Positions 1 to 8,279 of a DNA stretch of 64,000 bases are shown here, piece by piece. The translations under genes and the position numbers were made by a program. This stretch comes from Streptomyces albospinus. Its GTDB lineage: Bacteria; Actinomycetota; Actinomycetes; Streptomycetales; Streptomycetaceae. The notes under the pieces were generated by a model, which did no database searches, was not told the DNA's origin, and saw only the letters and a program-made list of their open reading frames with translations. Numbering within the stretch: the stretch's first letter is position 1; every line of letters starts with the position of its first letter. Location: the NCBI RefSeq assembly GCF_014648695.1, contig NZ_BMRP01000023.1, forward strand, positions 25,232 through 89,231, written 5' to 3'.

Positions 1-3000
1 CGGTTCGGCGCCGAGCTCGCCGACGCCCTGGAGGAGCGCGCCGTCACCGTGCTGTACTGCGTGCCGACGCTGCTGGCGACCATCCCCCGGGAGCTGCCGC
101 GGATCCGCAGCATCATGGTCGGCGGCGAGGCCTGCCCGGCCCAGCTCGTCGAGCGGTGGAGCCGGCCGGGGCGCCGCATCCTCAACACGTACGGGCCGAC
201 CGAGACCACCGTCACCGCGACCGTGGCCGAACTGCGGCCGGGCAGGCCGGTCACCATAGGCCGGCCGCTGCCCACGTACACGGTGGTGCTGCTCGACGAG
301 CAGCGCCGGGCGGTCCCCGACGGGGCGGTCGGGGAGATCTGCGTCGGCGGCCCCGGCGTCGCCGCCGGTTACATCGGACGGCCGGAGCTGACCGCCGACC
401 GCTTCATCGAGCATCCGCTGGCCCCTGAGGGCAGCCGGCTCTACCGCACCGGGGACCTCGGCCGGATCACCCCGGACGGCGAGATCGCGTACCTGGGGCG
501 GGCCGACGACGAGGTGAAGGTCCGCGGCTACCGCATCGATCTCGGCGAGATCGACAACGTCCTGCTGGAGGACCCCGGCGTGGCCGAGGCCGCCACCGCA
601 CTGGTCGCGATGCCGCACGTGAGCGGCAACGGGAACGGCAACAGCAACGGGAACGGCACCGGGGACCACCGGGAGCTGTCCGCGTACATCGTCCGCACGG
701 CGGGCGGCGGCGACGAGGACCTCGACGGGAACGCCCTCGTCGCCCGGCTCCACCAGCGCCTGAGGCACCGGCTGCCCGCCTATATGGTCCCGCCCTTTCT
801 GGACTTCCTCCCCCAGCTGCCCGCCATGCCGAGCGGCAAGGTGGACCGCAAGCGGCTGCCCGCGCCGACCGGCCGCCGGCTGACCGGCGGCGGCCGGATC
901 GTCGCTCCCGAAGGGGAGTGGGAGACCCGGGTACGGGACGTCTGGGCGGAGGTGTTCGGGATCCCGCCGGAGAGCCTGTCGGCCGAGGCGGACTTCTTCG
1001 CCGAACTCGGCGGGCACTCGCTGCTCGCCGCGCAGGTCGTCTCGCTGCTGCGCAGCCGCGGCATCGGGACCGGCACCGGCCCCGCGCTGCGCGACCTCTA
1101 CGCGAACCCGACCGTACGGCGCCTCGCGGAGCGGCTGGCCACCGCGGCCGGCATCGCCGGCCCATCGGGCGTCAGCAGCCCGGAGCTCACCGGCAGTTCC
1201 GGCGGCACGGGCGGCATCGACGGCATCGGCAGCATCGGCAGCATCGGCGGCACCGCCAACGGGCACCCGCTGCACTCGGCCCCGCCGGTCCGCCCGCTTC
1301 CGCTCCGCCACGGCAGCGGCCGAATAGCCGCCGCCGGACTGGCCCAGGCCGGCGCCCTCTACGTACTCCTCTTCCTCTTCACCCTCCCCCTGGCCATCGT
1401 CTTCGCCTGGCGGGGCGGCGCGTTCACCTTCCGCTCGCCGGTGCCGGTCGCGCCCATGGCCGCCGTCCTGATCAGCTACGTCGCCGTCCGCTGGCTCGTA
1501 CCGGTGGCCCTCGCCCGCCCCCTCGCCGCCGGCATCCGCCCCGGCCGCTACCCCCTCTGGGGCACCACCTACCTCCGCCTCTGGGCCCTGGGCCTGCTGC
1601 TGAGCGTCAGTCCCCTCCGCGAGCTGAGCGGCTCCCCTTTCATGAGCGGCTACCTGCGGCTGCTCGGCGCCCGCATCGGACCGCGGACGACCATCGCCAC
1701 CAACACCGTCCCGCTGCCGGCCCTGCTCCACGTGGGCGCGGACGCCTCGATCGGCTACGGCGCCGCCCTGCGCGCCTGGCGCGTGGCGGACGGCTGGGTC
1801 ACCGTCGCCCCGATAGAGATCGGCCCGGGGGCGTACGTCGGAGCGCATGCGGTCCTCGAACCGGGCGCCCGCATGGAGGCGGGGTCCGGGCTCGGCGAGC
1901 AGTCGGTGATCGGCCAGGGCGAGGTGGTGCCCGCCGGGACGCGCTGGGCCGGATCGCCGCCGTCGCCGGTCGCGATGCTGGCGCCCCAGGTGGAGGCGAT
2001 GCTGCGCGCCGGCGACCGGCAGCCGGCGTGGCGACCGCGCCACCTCGCCGCCGCGCTGCTCGGGCTCGGCTTCCTCGAAGTCCTCTCCCTCGCCGTGGTG
2101 CTGCCGAGCACCGCCCTGTGCTGGGTCACCTGGCTGGCCTGGGGCACCCTGCCCGCCGCGCTGACCGTCTTCTTCCTCGGCGGCCCGCTGTACGTGCTCA
2201 CCGCCTGCGCCGCGGTCGCCCTCGCCAAGCGCCTGATCCTGCCCCGGTCTCCGGTCGGCAGCCACCCCGTCCGCAGCGCCCTCGGCATCCGCAAATGGCT
2301 GGCCGACAAGCTGCTGGAATTCAGCCTGATCGCCACCAACTCCCTCTACGCGACGCTCTACACGGCCCCCTGGCTGCGGCTGCTCGGCGCACGGATCGGC
2401 CGCGGCGCCGAGGTCTCCACCGCCGCGCACCTCGACCCTGATCTGCTGACCCTCGGCGAGGGGAGTTTCGTCGCCGACATGGCGGGCGTCGGGACGGCCG
2501 CCTTCGCGGGCGGGCAGTTCGCCGCCCGGCCGACCGAGGTGGGGCGGCGCGCGTTCGTCGGCAACGCCGCCTGCCTGCCGGCCGGGACGCGAACCGAGCC
2601 CGGCTCCCTGATCGGCGTCGGCACCGTCCCGCCCCAGGACGACGTGCCGGCCGGCACCTCCTGGCTCGGCTCCCCCGCGATCCTCCTGCCGCACCGCCAG
2701 AGCAGCGGCGACTTCCCCGAGGAGCTGACCTTCCGCCCCACCCGCACGGCGGTCCGCCTGCGGCTGGCCATCGAGTACTTCCGCGCCACGATGCCCGCCT
2801 CCGTCCTGGGCGTCACCACCTTCCTCGCCCTCCTGGCCCTCTCCGGCGTCGCCCACCGCCCGACCCTGGCCCTGCCCGTGCTCCTCGCCCCGGTCCTCCT
2901 CATGGGCGCCGGCCTGACGGTCATCGCCTACTGCGCGGCGGTCAAGTGGCTCGTCGTCGGTACGTACCGGCCGCGCGTCGAACCCCTCTGGAGCCTGTTC

Positions 3001-3483
3001 GTCCGCCGTACCGAATTCGTCACCGGCCTCTACGAGGCAGCCGCCGTCCCGGCCGGCGCCGCCGCCCTCGCCGGAACCCCGTTCCTGCCGCCCGTCCTGC
3101 GCCTGTTCGGGGCCCGGATCGGCCGGCGCACCTGGATCGGCACCACGTTCCTCACCGAGTTCGACCTGGTCGACGTGGGCGACGACGCGGCGATCGGCGC
3201 GGGCGTAAGCTTGCAGACGCATCTGTTCGAAGACCGGGTCATGAAGATGTCGAAGGTCACCGTGCGGGCCGGCGCCACCGTCGGCACCCGGGCGATCGTG
3301 CTGTACGACGGCGTGGTCGGCGAGGGCGTCTGGCTCGACGCGCTCTCGCTGGTGATGAAGGGCGAGTACCTCACCCCCGGCACCGCATGGCGCGGCATCC
3401 CGGCCCAGGGCCTGGCCCTCCGGTCGGCAGACCCCTCGCCCCCGCCCCAGCTGACACCCCGCCCCGACAGCCACTCACGGTGA
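1..3483 (+). CDS. Pls/PosA-type membrane NRPS-like peptide synthetase, 5' truncated by window
   Basis: The frame is open from base 1, so the start and the first part of the adenylation domain lie outside the window. Seen: adenylation motifs NTYGPTETT (A5), YRTGD (A7), KVRGYRIDLGEID (A8) and MPSGKVDRKRLP (A10), then a carrier protein with LGGHSLL whose serine codon is 1018-1020. After a Gly/Ser/Ile-rich linker come three repeats of a membrane-segment pair plus a hexapeptide-like beta-helix domain: TM pairs near 1330-1530, 2040-2250 and 2790-2960, and soluble domains starting LLGARIG, LLGARIG and LFGARIG near 1665, 2380 and 3100. This six-TM, three-domain layout is that of epsilon-poly-L-lysine synthetase (Pls) and relatives, which polymerise one amino acid without condensation domains. 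The substrate cannot be read here because the A3-A4 binding-pocket region is mostly missing. Followed 6 bp later by a BPL-N protein. Confidence 0.88.
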   Translation, partial: RFGAELADALEERAVTVLYCVPTLLATIPRELPRIRSIMVGGEACPAQLVERWSRPGRRILNTYGPTETTVTATVAELRPGRPVTIGRPLPTYTVVLLDEQRRAVPDGAVGEICVGGPGVAAGYIGRPELTADRFIEHPLAPEGSRLYRTGDLGRITPDGEIAYLGRADDEVKVRGYRIDLGEIDNVLLEDPGVAEAATALVAMPHVSGNGNGNSNGNGTGDHRELSAYIVRTAGGGDEDLDGNALVARLHQRLRHRLPAYMVPPFLDFLPQLPAMPSGKVDRKRLPAPTGRRLTGGGRIVAPEGEWETRVRDVWAEVFGIPPESLSAEADFFAELGGHSLLAAQVVSLLRSRGIGTGTGPALRDLYANPTVRRLAERLATAAGIAGPSGVSSPELTGSSGGTGGIDGIGSIGSIGGTANGHPLHSAPPVRPLPLRHGSGRIAAAGLAQAGALYVLLFLFTLPLAIVFAWRGGAFTFRSPVPVAPMAAVLISYVAVRWLVPVALARPLAAGIRPGRYPLWGTTYLRLWALGLLLSVSPLRELSGSPFMSGYLRLLGARIGPRTTIATNTVPLPALLHVGADASIGYGAALRAWRVADGWVTVAPIEIGPGAYVGAHAVLEPGARMEAGSGLGEQSVIGQGEVVPAGTRWAGSPPSPVAMLAPQVEAMLRAGDRQPAWRPRHLAAALLGLGFLEVLSLAVVLPSTALCWVTWLAWGTLPAALTVFFLGGPLYVLTACAAVALAKRLILPRSPVGSHPVRSALGIRKWLADKLLEFSLIATNSLYATLYTAPWLRLLGARIGRGAEVSTAAHLDPDLLTLGEGSFVADMAGVGTAAFAGGQFAARPTEVGRRAFVGNAACLPAGTRTEPGSLIGVGTVPPQDDVPAGTSWLGSPAILLPHRQSSGDFPEELTFRPTRTAVRLRLAIEYFRATMPASVLGVTTFLALLALSGVAHRPTLALPVLLAPVLLMGAGLTVIAYCAAVKWLVVGTYRPRVEPLWSLFVRRTEFVTGLYEAAAVPAGAAALAGTPFLPPVLRLFGARIGRRTWIGTTFLTEFDLVDVGDDAAIGAGVSLQTHLFEDRVMKMSKVTVRAGATVGTRAIVLYDGVVGEGVWLDALSLVMKGEYLTPGTAWRGIPAQGLALRSADPSPPPQLTPRPDSHSR

Positions 3484-3489
3484 GAACCC

Positions 3490-4236
3490 ATGCCACCAGC
3501 CACCGGTTTCCTCGACTCCGTCCGCCGCGCCTTCGGCGCCCGGGAAGAGCCCGGCGCCGCGCCGCTCCCCGAGCCCGGCGGACGCCCCCTGGCCCTCGTC
3601 TACCGGGGCCCGGCCGCCCGGCCCGCCGGCTGCTCCGAGGCGGTCGCCTCGCTCCTCAGCTCCGGCCCCTGGAACCTCGACGTCCGCTACACCGGCCCGC
3701 ACGAGGAGATCCCGCTCTCCGCCGCGTCCCTGGCGCATGCTCACCTCTACGCCCAGCCCGGCGGCGGCTCCCTCGCCCCCGCCTACCGCCGCATGAAGAA
3801 GCACACCGACGAGATCCGCGCCTACGTCCACGGCGGCGGCCACTACCTCGGCTTCTGTCTTGGCGGCTACCTGGCCGGTGACGACCCCGGCTTCGACCTG
3901 CTCCCCGGCGACACCGACCAGTACATCGTCACGCCGGGCGCCACCGTCGACCACGACCGCGACACCGTAGTGGAGACCCGGTGGCGCGGCGTCCCCCGCA
4001 CCGTCTTCTTCCAGGACGGCCCGCACTTCATCCTCGACCCCGGCGCCGACGCCACCGTGCTCGCCACCTACCCGAACGGCACCGTCGCCGCCCTCGTCGC
4101 CCCGTACGGCGCCGGCAAGGTAGGCGTGGTCGGCCCCCACCCCGAGGCCACCGACGACTGGTTCCTCGACGAGGGCCTCACGGTCCACCAGACCCGGGAC
4201 CTGGGGGTGGACTTGGTGGACGAGCTGCTGTCCTGA
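3490..4236 (+). CDS. BPL-N / class I glutamine-amidotransferase-like protein
   Basis: 248 aa. The fold signature of the biotin-protein-ligase N-terminal (BPL-N) family is visible: a glycine-rich nucleophile elbow GGGHYLGFCLGGYLAG with Cys123, and a C-terminal GPHPE with His217 and Glu219 in the place of a class I amidotransferase triad. No glutaminase partner or signal peptide is seen. The ATG lies 6 bp after the stop of the Pls-like synthetase, so the two are probably co-transcribed. Inference: it may modify, hydrolyse or regulate the peptide product of that synthetase, but the substrate is unknown. Family assignment is fairly secure, the role is not. Confidence 0.75.
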   Translation: MPPATGFLDSVRRAFGAREEPGAAPLPEPGGRPLALVYRGPAARPAGCSEAVASLLSSGPWNLDVRYTGPHEEIPLSAASLAHAHLYAQPGGGSLAPAYRRMKKHTDEIRAYVHGGGHYLGFCLGGYLAGDDPGFDLLPGDTDQYIVTPGATVDHDRDTVVETRWRGVPRTVFFQDGPHFILDPGADATVLATYPNGTVAALVAPYGAGKVGVVGPHPEATDDWFLDEGLTVHQTRDLGVDLVDELLS

Positions 4237-4291
4237 CCAAATACCGTGCCGTGCCGTCACGTTGAAGGTTTGTGTGCGACGCGGCGTACCC

Positions 4292-4720
4292 TCAGCAGTC
4301 GTCGAAGTAGTGGGGGTAGTACGTGTGCTTCGTCGAGACCTGCTCGGGCGTGAGGTCGGGCACGGTCATGCTTCCCGTGTTCAAGGCATCGTGGTTCGAC
4401 CAGCCGCCGACGTCGATTCGGCGTCCGCCGCCATCCATATACCAGTCGGCGCCGAGCAGTTGCGCGACGAGGTCGGCGTGCATGACGAAGGCGCGAGTCG
4501 CCTGAGTGACGATCCACTGCGCGTGCTCCCGCTCCTGCGCCGACTCGCGACAGCATCGAGCCGCCATCTGCCAGAGCTTTGGCCACTGCACGCCGGGCGT
4601 CAGCGGGCCGATGTACGCAACCTGCTGGTCGTCCACGAGTCTCGACGCGTAGCCGAACACGGGGCCGAACATCGAGAACGCCGTGACCCTGCCTGTGCCC
4701 TTGTGGGCGGCTTCCGGCAC
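4292..4720 (-). CDS. hypothetical protein of the XRE accessory island
   Basis: 142 aa, not recognised. It is Trp/Tyr/His-rich and contains CCRE near residue 56, LLGADWYMDGGGR near 90-100 and a C-terminal TYYPHYFDDC. No membrane segment or signal peptide is seen. It is the last gene of a minus-strand group (7339 to 4292) that includes an XRE-DUF5753 regulator and lies 64 bp downstream of a small Cys-rich protein. It faces the BPL-N gene, with no clear terminator in the 55-bp gap. Base composition is less GC-biased than in the surrounding housekeeping genes. Confidence 0.55.
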   Translation of the reverse strand: MPEAAHKGTGRVTAFSMFGPVFGYASRLVDDQQVAYIGPLTPGVQWPKLWQMAARCCRESAQEREHAQWIVTQATRAFVMHADLVAQLLGADWYMDGGGRRIDVGGWSNHDALNTGSMTVPDLTPEQVSTKHTYYPHYFDDC

Positions 4721-4784
4721 GCGGATTCCTCCTGGGGACGGGCCGGCGTCCGGGCCGGTGGGCCCGGACGCCTGCGTGAACTAC

Positions 4785-5228
4785 CTAGCAGCAGGGGCCG
4801 TCTCCACAGCAGGCCGGAGGGTTGCAGTCGGCCGCGGTACCCCACAGCCGCTCGTCCGCCTCGAAGCCCTGTGCCTTGAGGCGCCCGACCACATCGGTCA
4901 TGAGGGCACGGGTGCGCACCTTGCTGTTCGGCCTGTGGTGGAGGAAATAGCCGAAGTTCTCCTGACACCAGTCGGCGTACTCCTCCGTGTGGAGCATGAA
5001 GATGTGCCAACCGGCGTCCACCTGCTTGCTCGGAGCCATCTCGTCACCGGCGTTGGTGCTGCCCATGACGTAGCACATGGCGATGGCCTCGCTCTGGACG
5101 CATTCGGCGACACAGCGCTCAAGGCCGTACTCCTCGGCGCAGAAGTCCACCAGGCGCTCAAACAGCTCCGGCGAGACGAGATGCCGACCTTGCCGGGGCT
5201 TGACCGACTGCTCTGAAGCGACTGTCAT
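4785..5228 (-). CDS. small GRDP-like protein with cysteine-rich tail
   Basis: 147 aa. The middle contains VDAGWHIFMLHTEEYADWC followed by a His-His motif (YFLHHRPN), a pattern I associate with small actinobacterial proteins annotated as glycine-rich-domain (GRDP/DUF1399-like) proteins that sit beside XRE regulators. The N-terminal half has several further cysteines (residues about 30-52), and the protein ends in CNPPACCGDGPCC. The start has a plausible GGAAGGGAAG ribosome-binding site. A tandem 10-bp repeat (5291-5310) lies 63-82 bp upstream and probably controls it. Function unknown; the paired cysteines suggest metal binding or disulfides (inference). Confidence 0.6.
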   Translation of the reverse strand: MTVASEQSVKPRQGRHLVSPELFERLVDFCAEEYGLERCVAECVQSEAIAMCYVMGSTNAGDEMAPSKQVDAGWHIFMLHTEEYADWCQENFGYFLHHRPNSKVRTRALMTDVVGRLKAQGFEADERLWGTAADCNPPACCGDGPCC

Positions 5229-5290
5229 GGTTTCTCTTCCCTTCCACGGACTGTCCCGAAGGTAGGGAAGGCAGAGGGGGACGGTCCAAG

Positions 5291-5310
5291 AACTTGCGCG
5301 TACTTGCGCG
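5291..5310 (-). promoter_or_regulatory. tandem 10-bp direct repeat, candidate XRE operator 1
   Basis: On the minus strand this reads CGCGCAAGTA followed by CGCGCAAGTT, two units exactly 10 bp apart. It lies between the end of the XRE-DUF5753 gene and the start of the gene at 5228. A closely related tandem pair occurs at 6985-7004 in front of the operon encoding the regulator itself, at a similar distance from the start codon. Confidence 0.5.
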
Positions 5311-5313
5311 CAT

Positions 5314-6162
5314 TCACCCGAGCGCGTGGATGGCTTCTGCGATCAGGGCTCGGGCGTGCTTGCCGTACCTGGCAATCGAGACCAGCTCGGAAAACATACG
5401 CTCGTAGGTCTCGATTTCGCTCGGCTGCTTCACGGTTACTTGTGCAGTGGCAAGCTCGATGAGCACTTGCTCGTTGCCGAAGATCCAGAAGCCTTCCAGC
5501 GGCCACATGCGGCGGTTGACCGTGAACGGAACGATGCCGAGGCTCACTTGTTGCCGAGAGGTCACGGTCAACAGGTGTCCAAGCTGTGCGGCCATCACAT
5601 CGGAGTTGCCGAACCGGGCACGCAATGCAGCTTCTTCCAGGATGATTCCGAAGCGCCGCCCCGCATCTCGTAGTATGTGCTGACGCCTCATGCGCACATC
5701 GACCGCTGCGTCCACGTCGTCAGGTAGGTGCCGGAAGGCAGAAATGGTGCCCATGATGGCTCGTGCATAGTTCCTGGTCTGCAAGATGCCGGGAATGACG
5801 CTCGGCTCGTAGATACGAAAGTGCTCGGTTCGTTCGTAAAGCGAAACGTGGGCTTGTTGGGCATGCCGCATGCCGTCACGCTGGAGCCTCCGCCACTCAA
5901 CGTACATCCCTTCGATGCCGTGAGCGGCGGCAAGGAGATCCGGATACGCCTCGGGGGCGCCACACAATTCGGCGTAGGCGCGCAAGTCTGCGTCTGCCGG
6001 GAAGGTCTTGCCGTTCTCGATCCGGGACGCCTTGGACTCACTCCAGCCGGCACGGGCCGCAAAGGCCCGTGCCGTCATGCCGTTAGATTTCCGGATCTCT
6101 TTGAGCCGTTGCCCCAGGGCATGGCGGGCTGCCTGGGCGGCAGAATAGGGGGAGTTGGGCAC
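5314..6162 (-). CDS. XRE-family regulator with DUF5753 domain
   Basis: 282 aa from a GTG at 6162; the frame stays open to 6249, but those extra codons would overlap the DUF6879 gene. The N-terminus holds a helix-turn-helix (LGQRLKEIRKSNGMTARAFA ... WSESKASRIENG). The rest is a DUF5753 domain, recognised by YERTEHFRIYEPSVIPGILQ and VSLGIVPFTVNRRMWPLEGF. Such proteins are common in Streptomyces, often beside DUF397 or DUF6879 genes, and typically regulate small local operons; the trigger sensed by DUF5753 is not known. Here it is 20 bp behind a DUF6879 gene. It likely binds the tandem repeats at 5291-5310 and 6985-7004. Confidence 0.88.
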   Translation of the reverse strand: MPNSPYSAAQAARHALGQRLKEIRKSNGMTARAFAARAGWSESKASRIENGKTFPADADLRAYAELCGAPEAYPDLLAAAHGIEGMYVEWRRLQRDGMRHAQQAHVSLYERTEHFRIYEPSVIPGILQTRNYARAIMGTISAFRHLPDDVDAAVDVRMRRQHILRDAGRRFGIILEEAALRARFGNSDVMAAQLGHLLTVTSRQQVSLGIVPFTVNRRMWPLEGFWIFGNEQVLIELATAQVTVKQPSEIETYERMFSELVSIARYGKHARALIAEAIHALG

Positions 6163-6182
6163 CGGGGCGTCGTCCGGTCTCG

Positions 6183-6707
6183 TCAGACCGGGCGATACTC
6201 CGAGTGCGGGATGGCGCGTTCCCATACGGCTTCGAAGGCGCTGACGCACAGGTCACGAATCTTCGGATCGGTCGTCAGCTCCATCCAGTCTTCCGGGCTC
6301 TCTCCGTCTCCGGTGAAGTGCAGGACCAGGACAAGTTCGTTGTCAAAGACCCAGAAGTCGTTGCCAGGGAAAGCGATATCTGTCGCTCGGCGACGGGGAA
6401 GCCAGGCGATCTGCTCGCCCGCCCTTACGTTGGCGTCGGAGACATGGTGCTCGAACCGGAGGTAGTCCGACTCGGGTACCGAGAAGACCCGCGCTCTCCG
6501 GATCACAGCCCCGCGGTCTGTCGCCTGTCGGACCCACGTGAGCCATCGGCGCCGTTCGGGCTCGTTGTCCTCCGGAAGGTTGCGCTTTCCCGCCTTCCAG
6601 GCGATGAAGCTCGGGTCGGACTCCATGTACCCGTCGCGCATCTCCAGGTGAATGGCGGAACGCTGAGTCGAGGCCAACAGGTCCTCAAACGTTGGGGGCT
6701 TCGTCAC
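6183..6707 (-). CDS. DUF6879 family protein
   Basis: 174 aa. Typical DUF6879 blocks are visible: AIHLEMRDGYMESDPSFIAW near the N-terminus, RARVFSVPESDYLRFEHHV, AGEQIAWLPRR and GNDFWVFDNELVLVLHFTG. The family is found almost only in actinomycetes next to XRE-DUF5753 regulators and is usually assumed to work with them; no catalytic activity is established. The start overlaps the end of the preceding small gene by 23 bp, and the XRE gene follows at 20 bp, so the three form one operon. Confidence 0.88.
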   Translation of the reverse strand: MTKPPTFEDLLASTQRSAIHLEMRDGYMESDPSFIAWKAGKRNLPEDNEPERRRWLTWVRQATDRGAVIRRARVFSVPESDYLRFEHHVSDANVRAGEQIAWLPRRRATDIAFPGNDFWVFDNELVLVLHFTGDGESPEDWMELTTDPKIRDLCVSAFEAVWERAIPHSEYRPV

Positions 6708-6912
6708 CCTTTGCCTCCAGGAAGAACTGAACCATGCGCCGCGGGATCTCCACTACGTCTTCGTGCCCCGGGATGTCCATCTGGGACCGGCGTTTCGTGT
6801 CTGTGACCTTGAATCCCTGTACAAGGTAGCTGTTGCTCTCATCGTCCAGGTAGACCGTGGGGGAGCCCCCGTCCTTGCTCTCAGGGTCCTTGCCGAGCTT
6901 GTGCAGCGCCAT
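6685..6912 (-). CDS. small conserved protein of the DUF6879-XRE operon
   Basis: 75 aa, starting MALHKLGKDPESKDGG and containing SPTVYLDDE, YLVQGFKVTD and VVEIPRRMVQFF. The ATG at 6912 is preceded by GAGGAGGT at good spacing; the frame extends upstream to 6981, but that part is Arg/Ser junk. I recall similar 70-80-aa proteins in front of DUF6879 genes in many Streptomyces. Function unknown. It is the first gene of the operon 6912-5314, with the tandem-repeat operator 73-92 bp upstream. Confidence 0.75.
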   Translation of the reverse strand: MALHKLGKDPESKDGGSPTVYLDDESNSYLVQGFKVTDTKRRSQMDIPGHEDVVEIPRRMVQFFLEAKGDEAPNV

Positions 6913-6984
6913 GATGACCTCCTCGCTCGAAGAAGACGATCTCTGCGTGCGATTTTGCACCCGCCTCATCCTGGGGCGCACTCA

Positions 6985-7004
6985 CCTTGCACGGACTTGC
7001 ACGA
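6985..7004 (-). promoter_or_regulatory. tandem 10-bp direct repeat, candidate XRE operator 2
   Basis: On the minus strand this reads TCGTGCAAGT followed by CCGTGCAAGG, two GTGCAAG units 10 bp apart. It is placed upstream of the small protein-DUF6879-XRE operon. Apart from C/T changes it matches the repeat at 5291-5310. The helical-turn spacing suits a tandem-bound HTH dimer (inference). Confidence 0.5.
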
Positions 7005-7034
7005 TCGTGAGGCAGCGATCGACCTGGCGCCACA

Positions 7035-7124
7035 TCACTTGGGCCGCCGCTTCGTATCGTTGTTGATCTTCTTGACCTTCTCGCCGAGGTCCCCGGGGTC
7101 ACCCGCCGGCTTCTTCTCGCTCAC
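7035..7124 (-). CDS. 29-aa micropeptide coupled to the preceding small gene
   Basis: A 29-aa ORF from a GTG at 7124 that overlaps the TGA of the preceding 72-aa gene in a GTGA. The product begins VSEKKPAGDPGDLGEKVKK and is hydrophilic and Lys/Asp-rich. The overlap is the same coupling used by real gene pairs in this window, which is the main support. It has no recognised domain, so it could be a chance ORF. Confidence 0.4.
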   Translation of the reverse strand: MSEKKPAGDPGDLGEKVKKINNDTKRRPK

Positions 7125-7339
7125 CGCCGGTCCGCCTCCAGGATCGTGCACAGCCTCTCGGCCTGGTGGAGCAGGAGGAGCGGGGGCACGATCTTGTCCA
7201 CCATCACACCGCGAGTCGTACTGACGGTCGCGACAAGCGGCGGCTCGGCGTTGAATCCGGCACCGCGCAAGGCTTCGTGCAGCCGCCTGCACATGTCGTC
7301 CGCTTCCTGGTCTGCGGTCCGAACTCCCGTACCTGTCAC
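7121..7339 (-). CDS. hypothetical 72-aa protein
   Basis: 72 aa, not recognised. It contains DMCRRLHEALRGAGF, then VATVSTTRGVMVDKIVPPLLLLHQAERLC, which looks like a small alpha/beta fold. It is divergent from the second XRE-DUF5753 gene (start 7449), with a 109-bp shared promoter region. It resembles short proteins often found facing XRE/DUF397 pairs in Streptomyces (recollection, not verified). Confidence 0.55.
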   Translation of the reverse strand: MTGTGVRTADQEADDMCRRLHEALRGAGFNAEPPLVATVSTTRGVMVDKIVPPLLLLHQAERLCTILEADRR

Positions 7340-7448
7340 CGTGGTTCTCCCCCAGGGCTCTTATCGCTACTGTCTGCGACCAGACTGCTGCGATGGGTCT
7401 ATCGTCACCAGTAGCTGAGTGCCGGAGCGTGATCGAGGTGAAGGGCAT

Positions 7449-8279
7449 ATGCCACGAGTCAGGGAAGTGGACCCCGGGGAGGGGCTTGAGCAGTACATCG
7501 GCAGCAAGGTGAGAGATGCCCGTGTGGACAAGGCCAGGGCCAAGGCCGAGGGCTGTGAGTGGTCCCAGTCGTACCTGGCCAAGCGGGTGTTCGTGAGTCA
7601 GACGCGTATCTCCGAGGTGGAAACGGGAGACGTGCCGCCGGACAGGGACCTGGCGGGCAAGTTGGAGTCGGTGCTCGACCTGCCCAGGGACTGCCTGGTG
7701 GACCTGGTCAGGATCTTGGAGCAGGGCACGGTTCTGGACTACGCGAAGACGTATCTGAGGCGTCAGGACAAGGCCCGGATAATCCACACCGCAGGATCCA
7801 TTGTTCCGGGCTTGCTCCAGACTCCTGACTACATTCGCGAGCTGCTGCTTACTGGACAGGCCGGAGACCCCACAGACCTCGATTCTTATGTTGAGCAGCG
7901 CATGGCGCGGCAGAAGCTGTGGGAGCAGGCTGACCCGCCCTGGATGTCGGCCGTCATCGACGAAGCCGCCCTCTACCGGGCAACGGCTCCTCAGCTGGAG
8001 CGACTGCTGGAAGCGCAGGGGTCGCCCAACATCACCATCCAAGTTCTGCCGTTCGGTGCTGGGCACATCACTGGGCACATCATTGGAACCATTGCAGTCC
8101 TGACTCTTCCCAACGGAGCCAGAGGGGCGTACACGGAGGGATTTCTCACTGGTAGCTACTCTGAAGATGCCGCAGAAGTCATCAAGTACCAGCGGATCTA
8201 TGACCGGTTCGCCGCCAGCTCGTTGACTGCTGAGGCATCCACGGACAAGATCCACGAAGTAGTGAAGAGGTCCAAGTGA
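7449..8279 (+). CDS. XRE-family regulator with DUF5753 domain (second copy)
   Basis: 276 aa from the ATG at 7449 (MPRVREVDPGEG); a GTG/ATG 30 bp upstream would add ten charged residues without a better ribosome-binding site. HTH region: WSQSYLAKRVFVSQTRISEVETG. DUF5753 region: SIVPGLLQTPDYIRELL, AVIDEAALYR, ITIQVLPFGAGHI. It is only distantly similar to the regulator at 5314-6162. The stop overlaps the GTG of a DUF397 gene (GTGA), the classic XRE-DUF397 pair. Confidence 0.88.
   Translation: MPRVREVDPGEGLEQYIGSKVRDARVDKARAKAEGCEWSQSYLAKRVFVSQTRISEVETGDVPPDRDLAGKLESVLDLPRDCLVDLVRILEQGTVLDYAKTYLRRQDKARIIHTAGSIVPGLLQTPDYIRELLLTGQAGDPTDLDSYVEQRMARQKLWEQADPPWMSAVIDEAALYRATAPQLERLLEAQGSPNITIQVLPFGAGHITGHIIGTIAVLTLPNGARGAYTEGFLTGSYSEDAAEVIKYQRIYDRFAASSLTAEASTDKIHEVVKRSK

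Noticed and set aside
7366..7415. GCTACTG ... CAGTAGC dyad in the divergent XRE promoter
   Set aside because: The arms are 36 bp apart and short; not distinguishable from chance.
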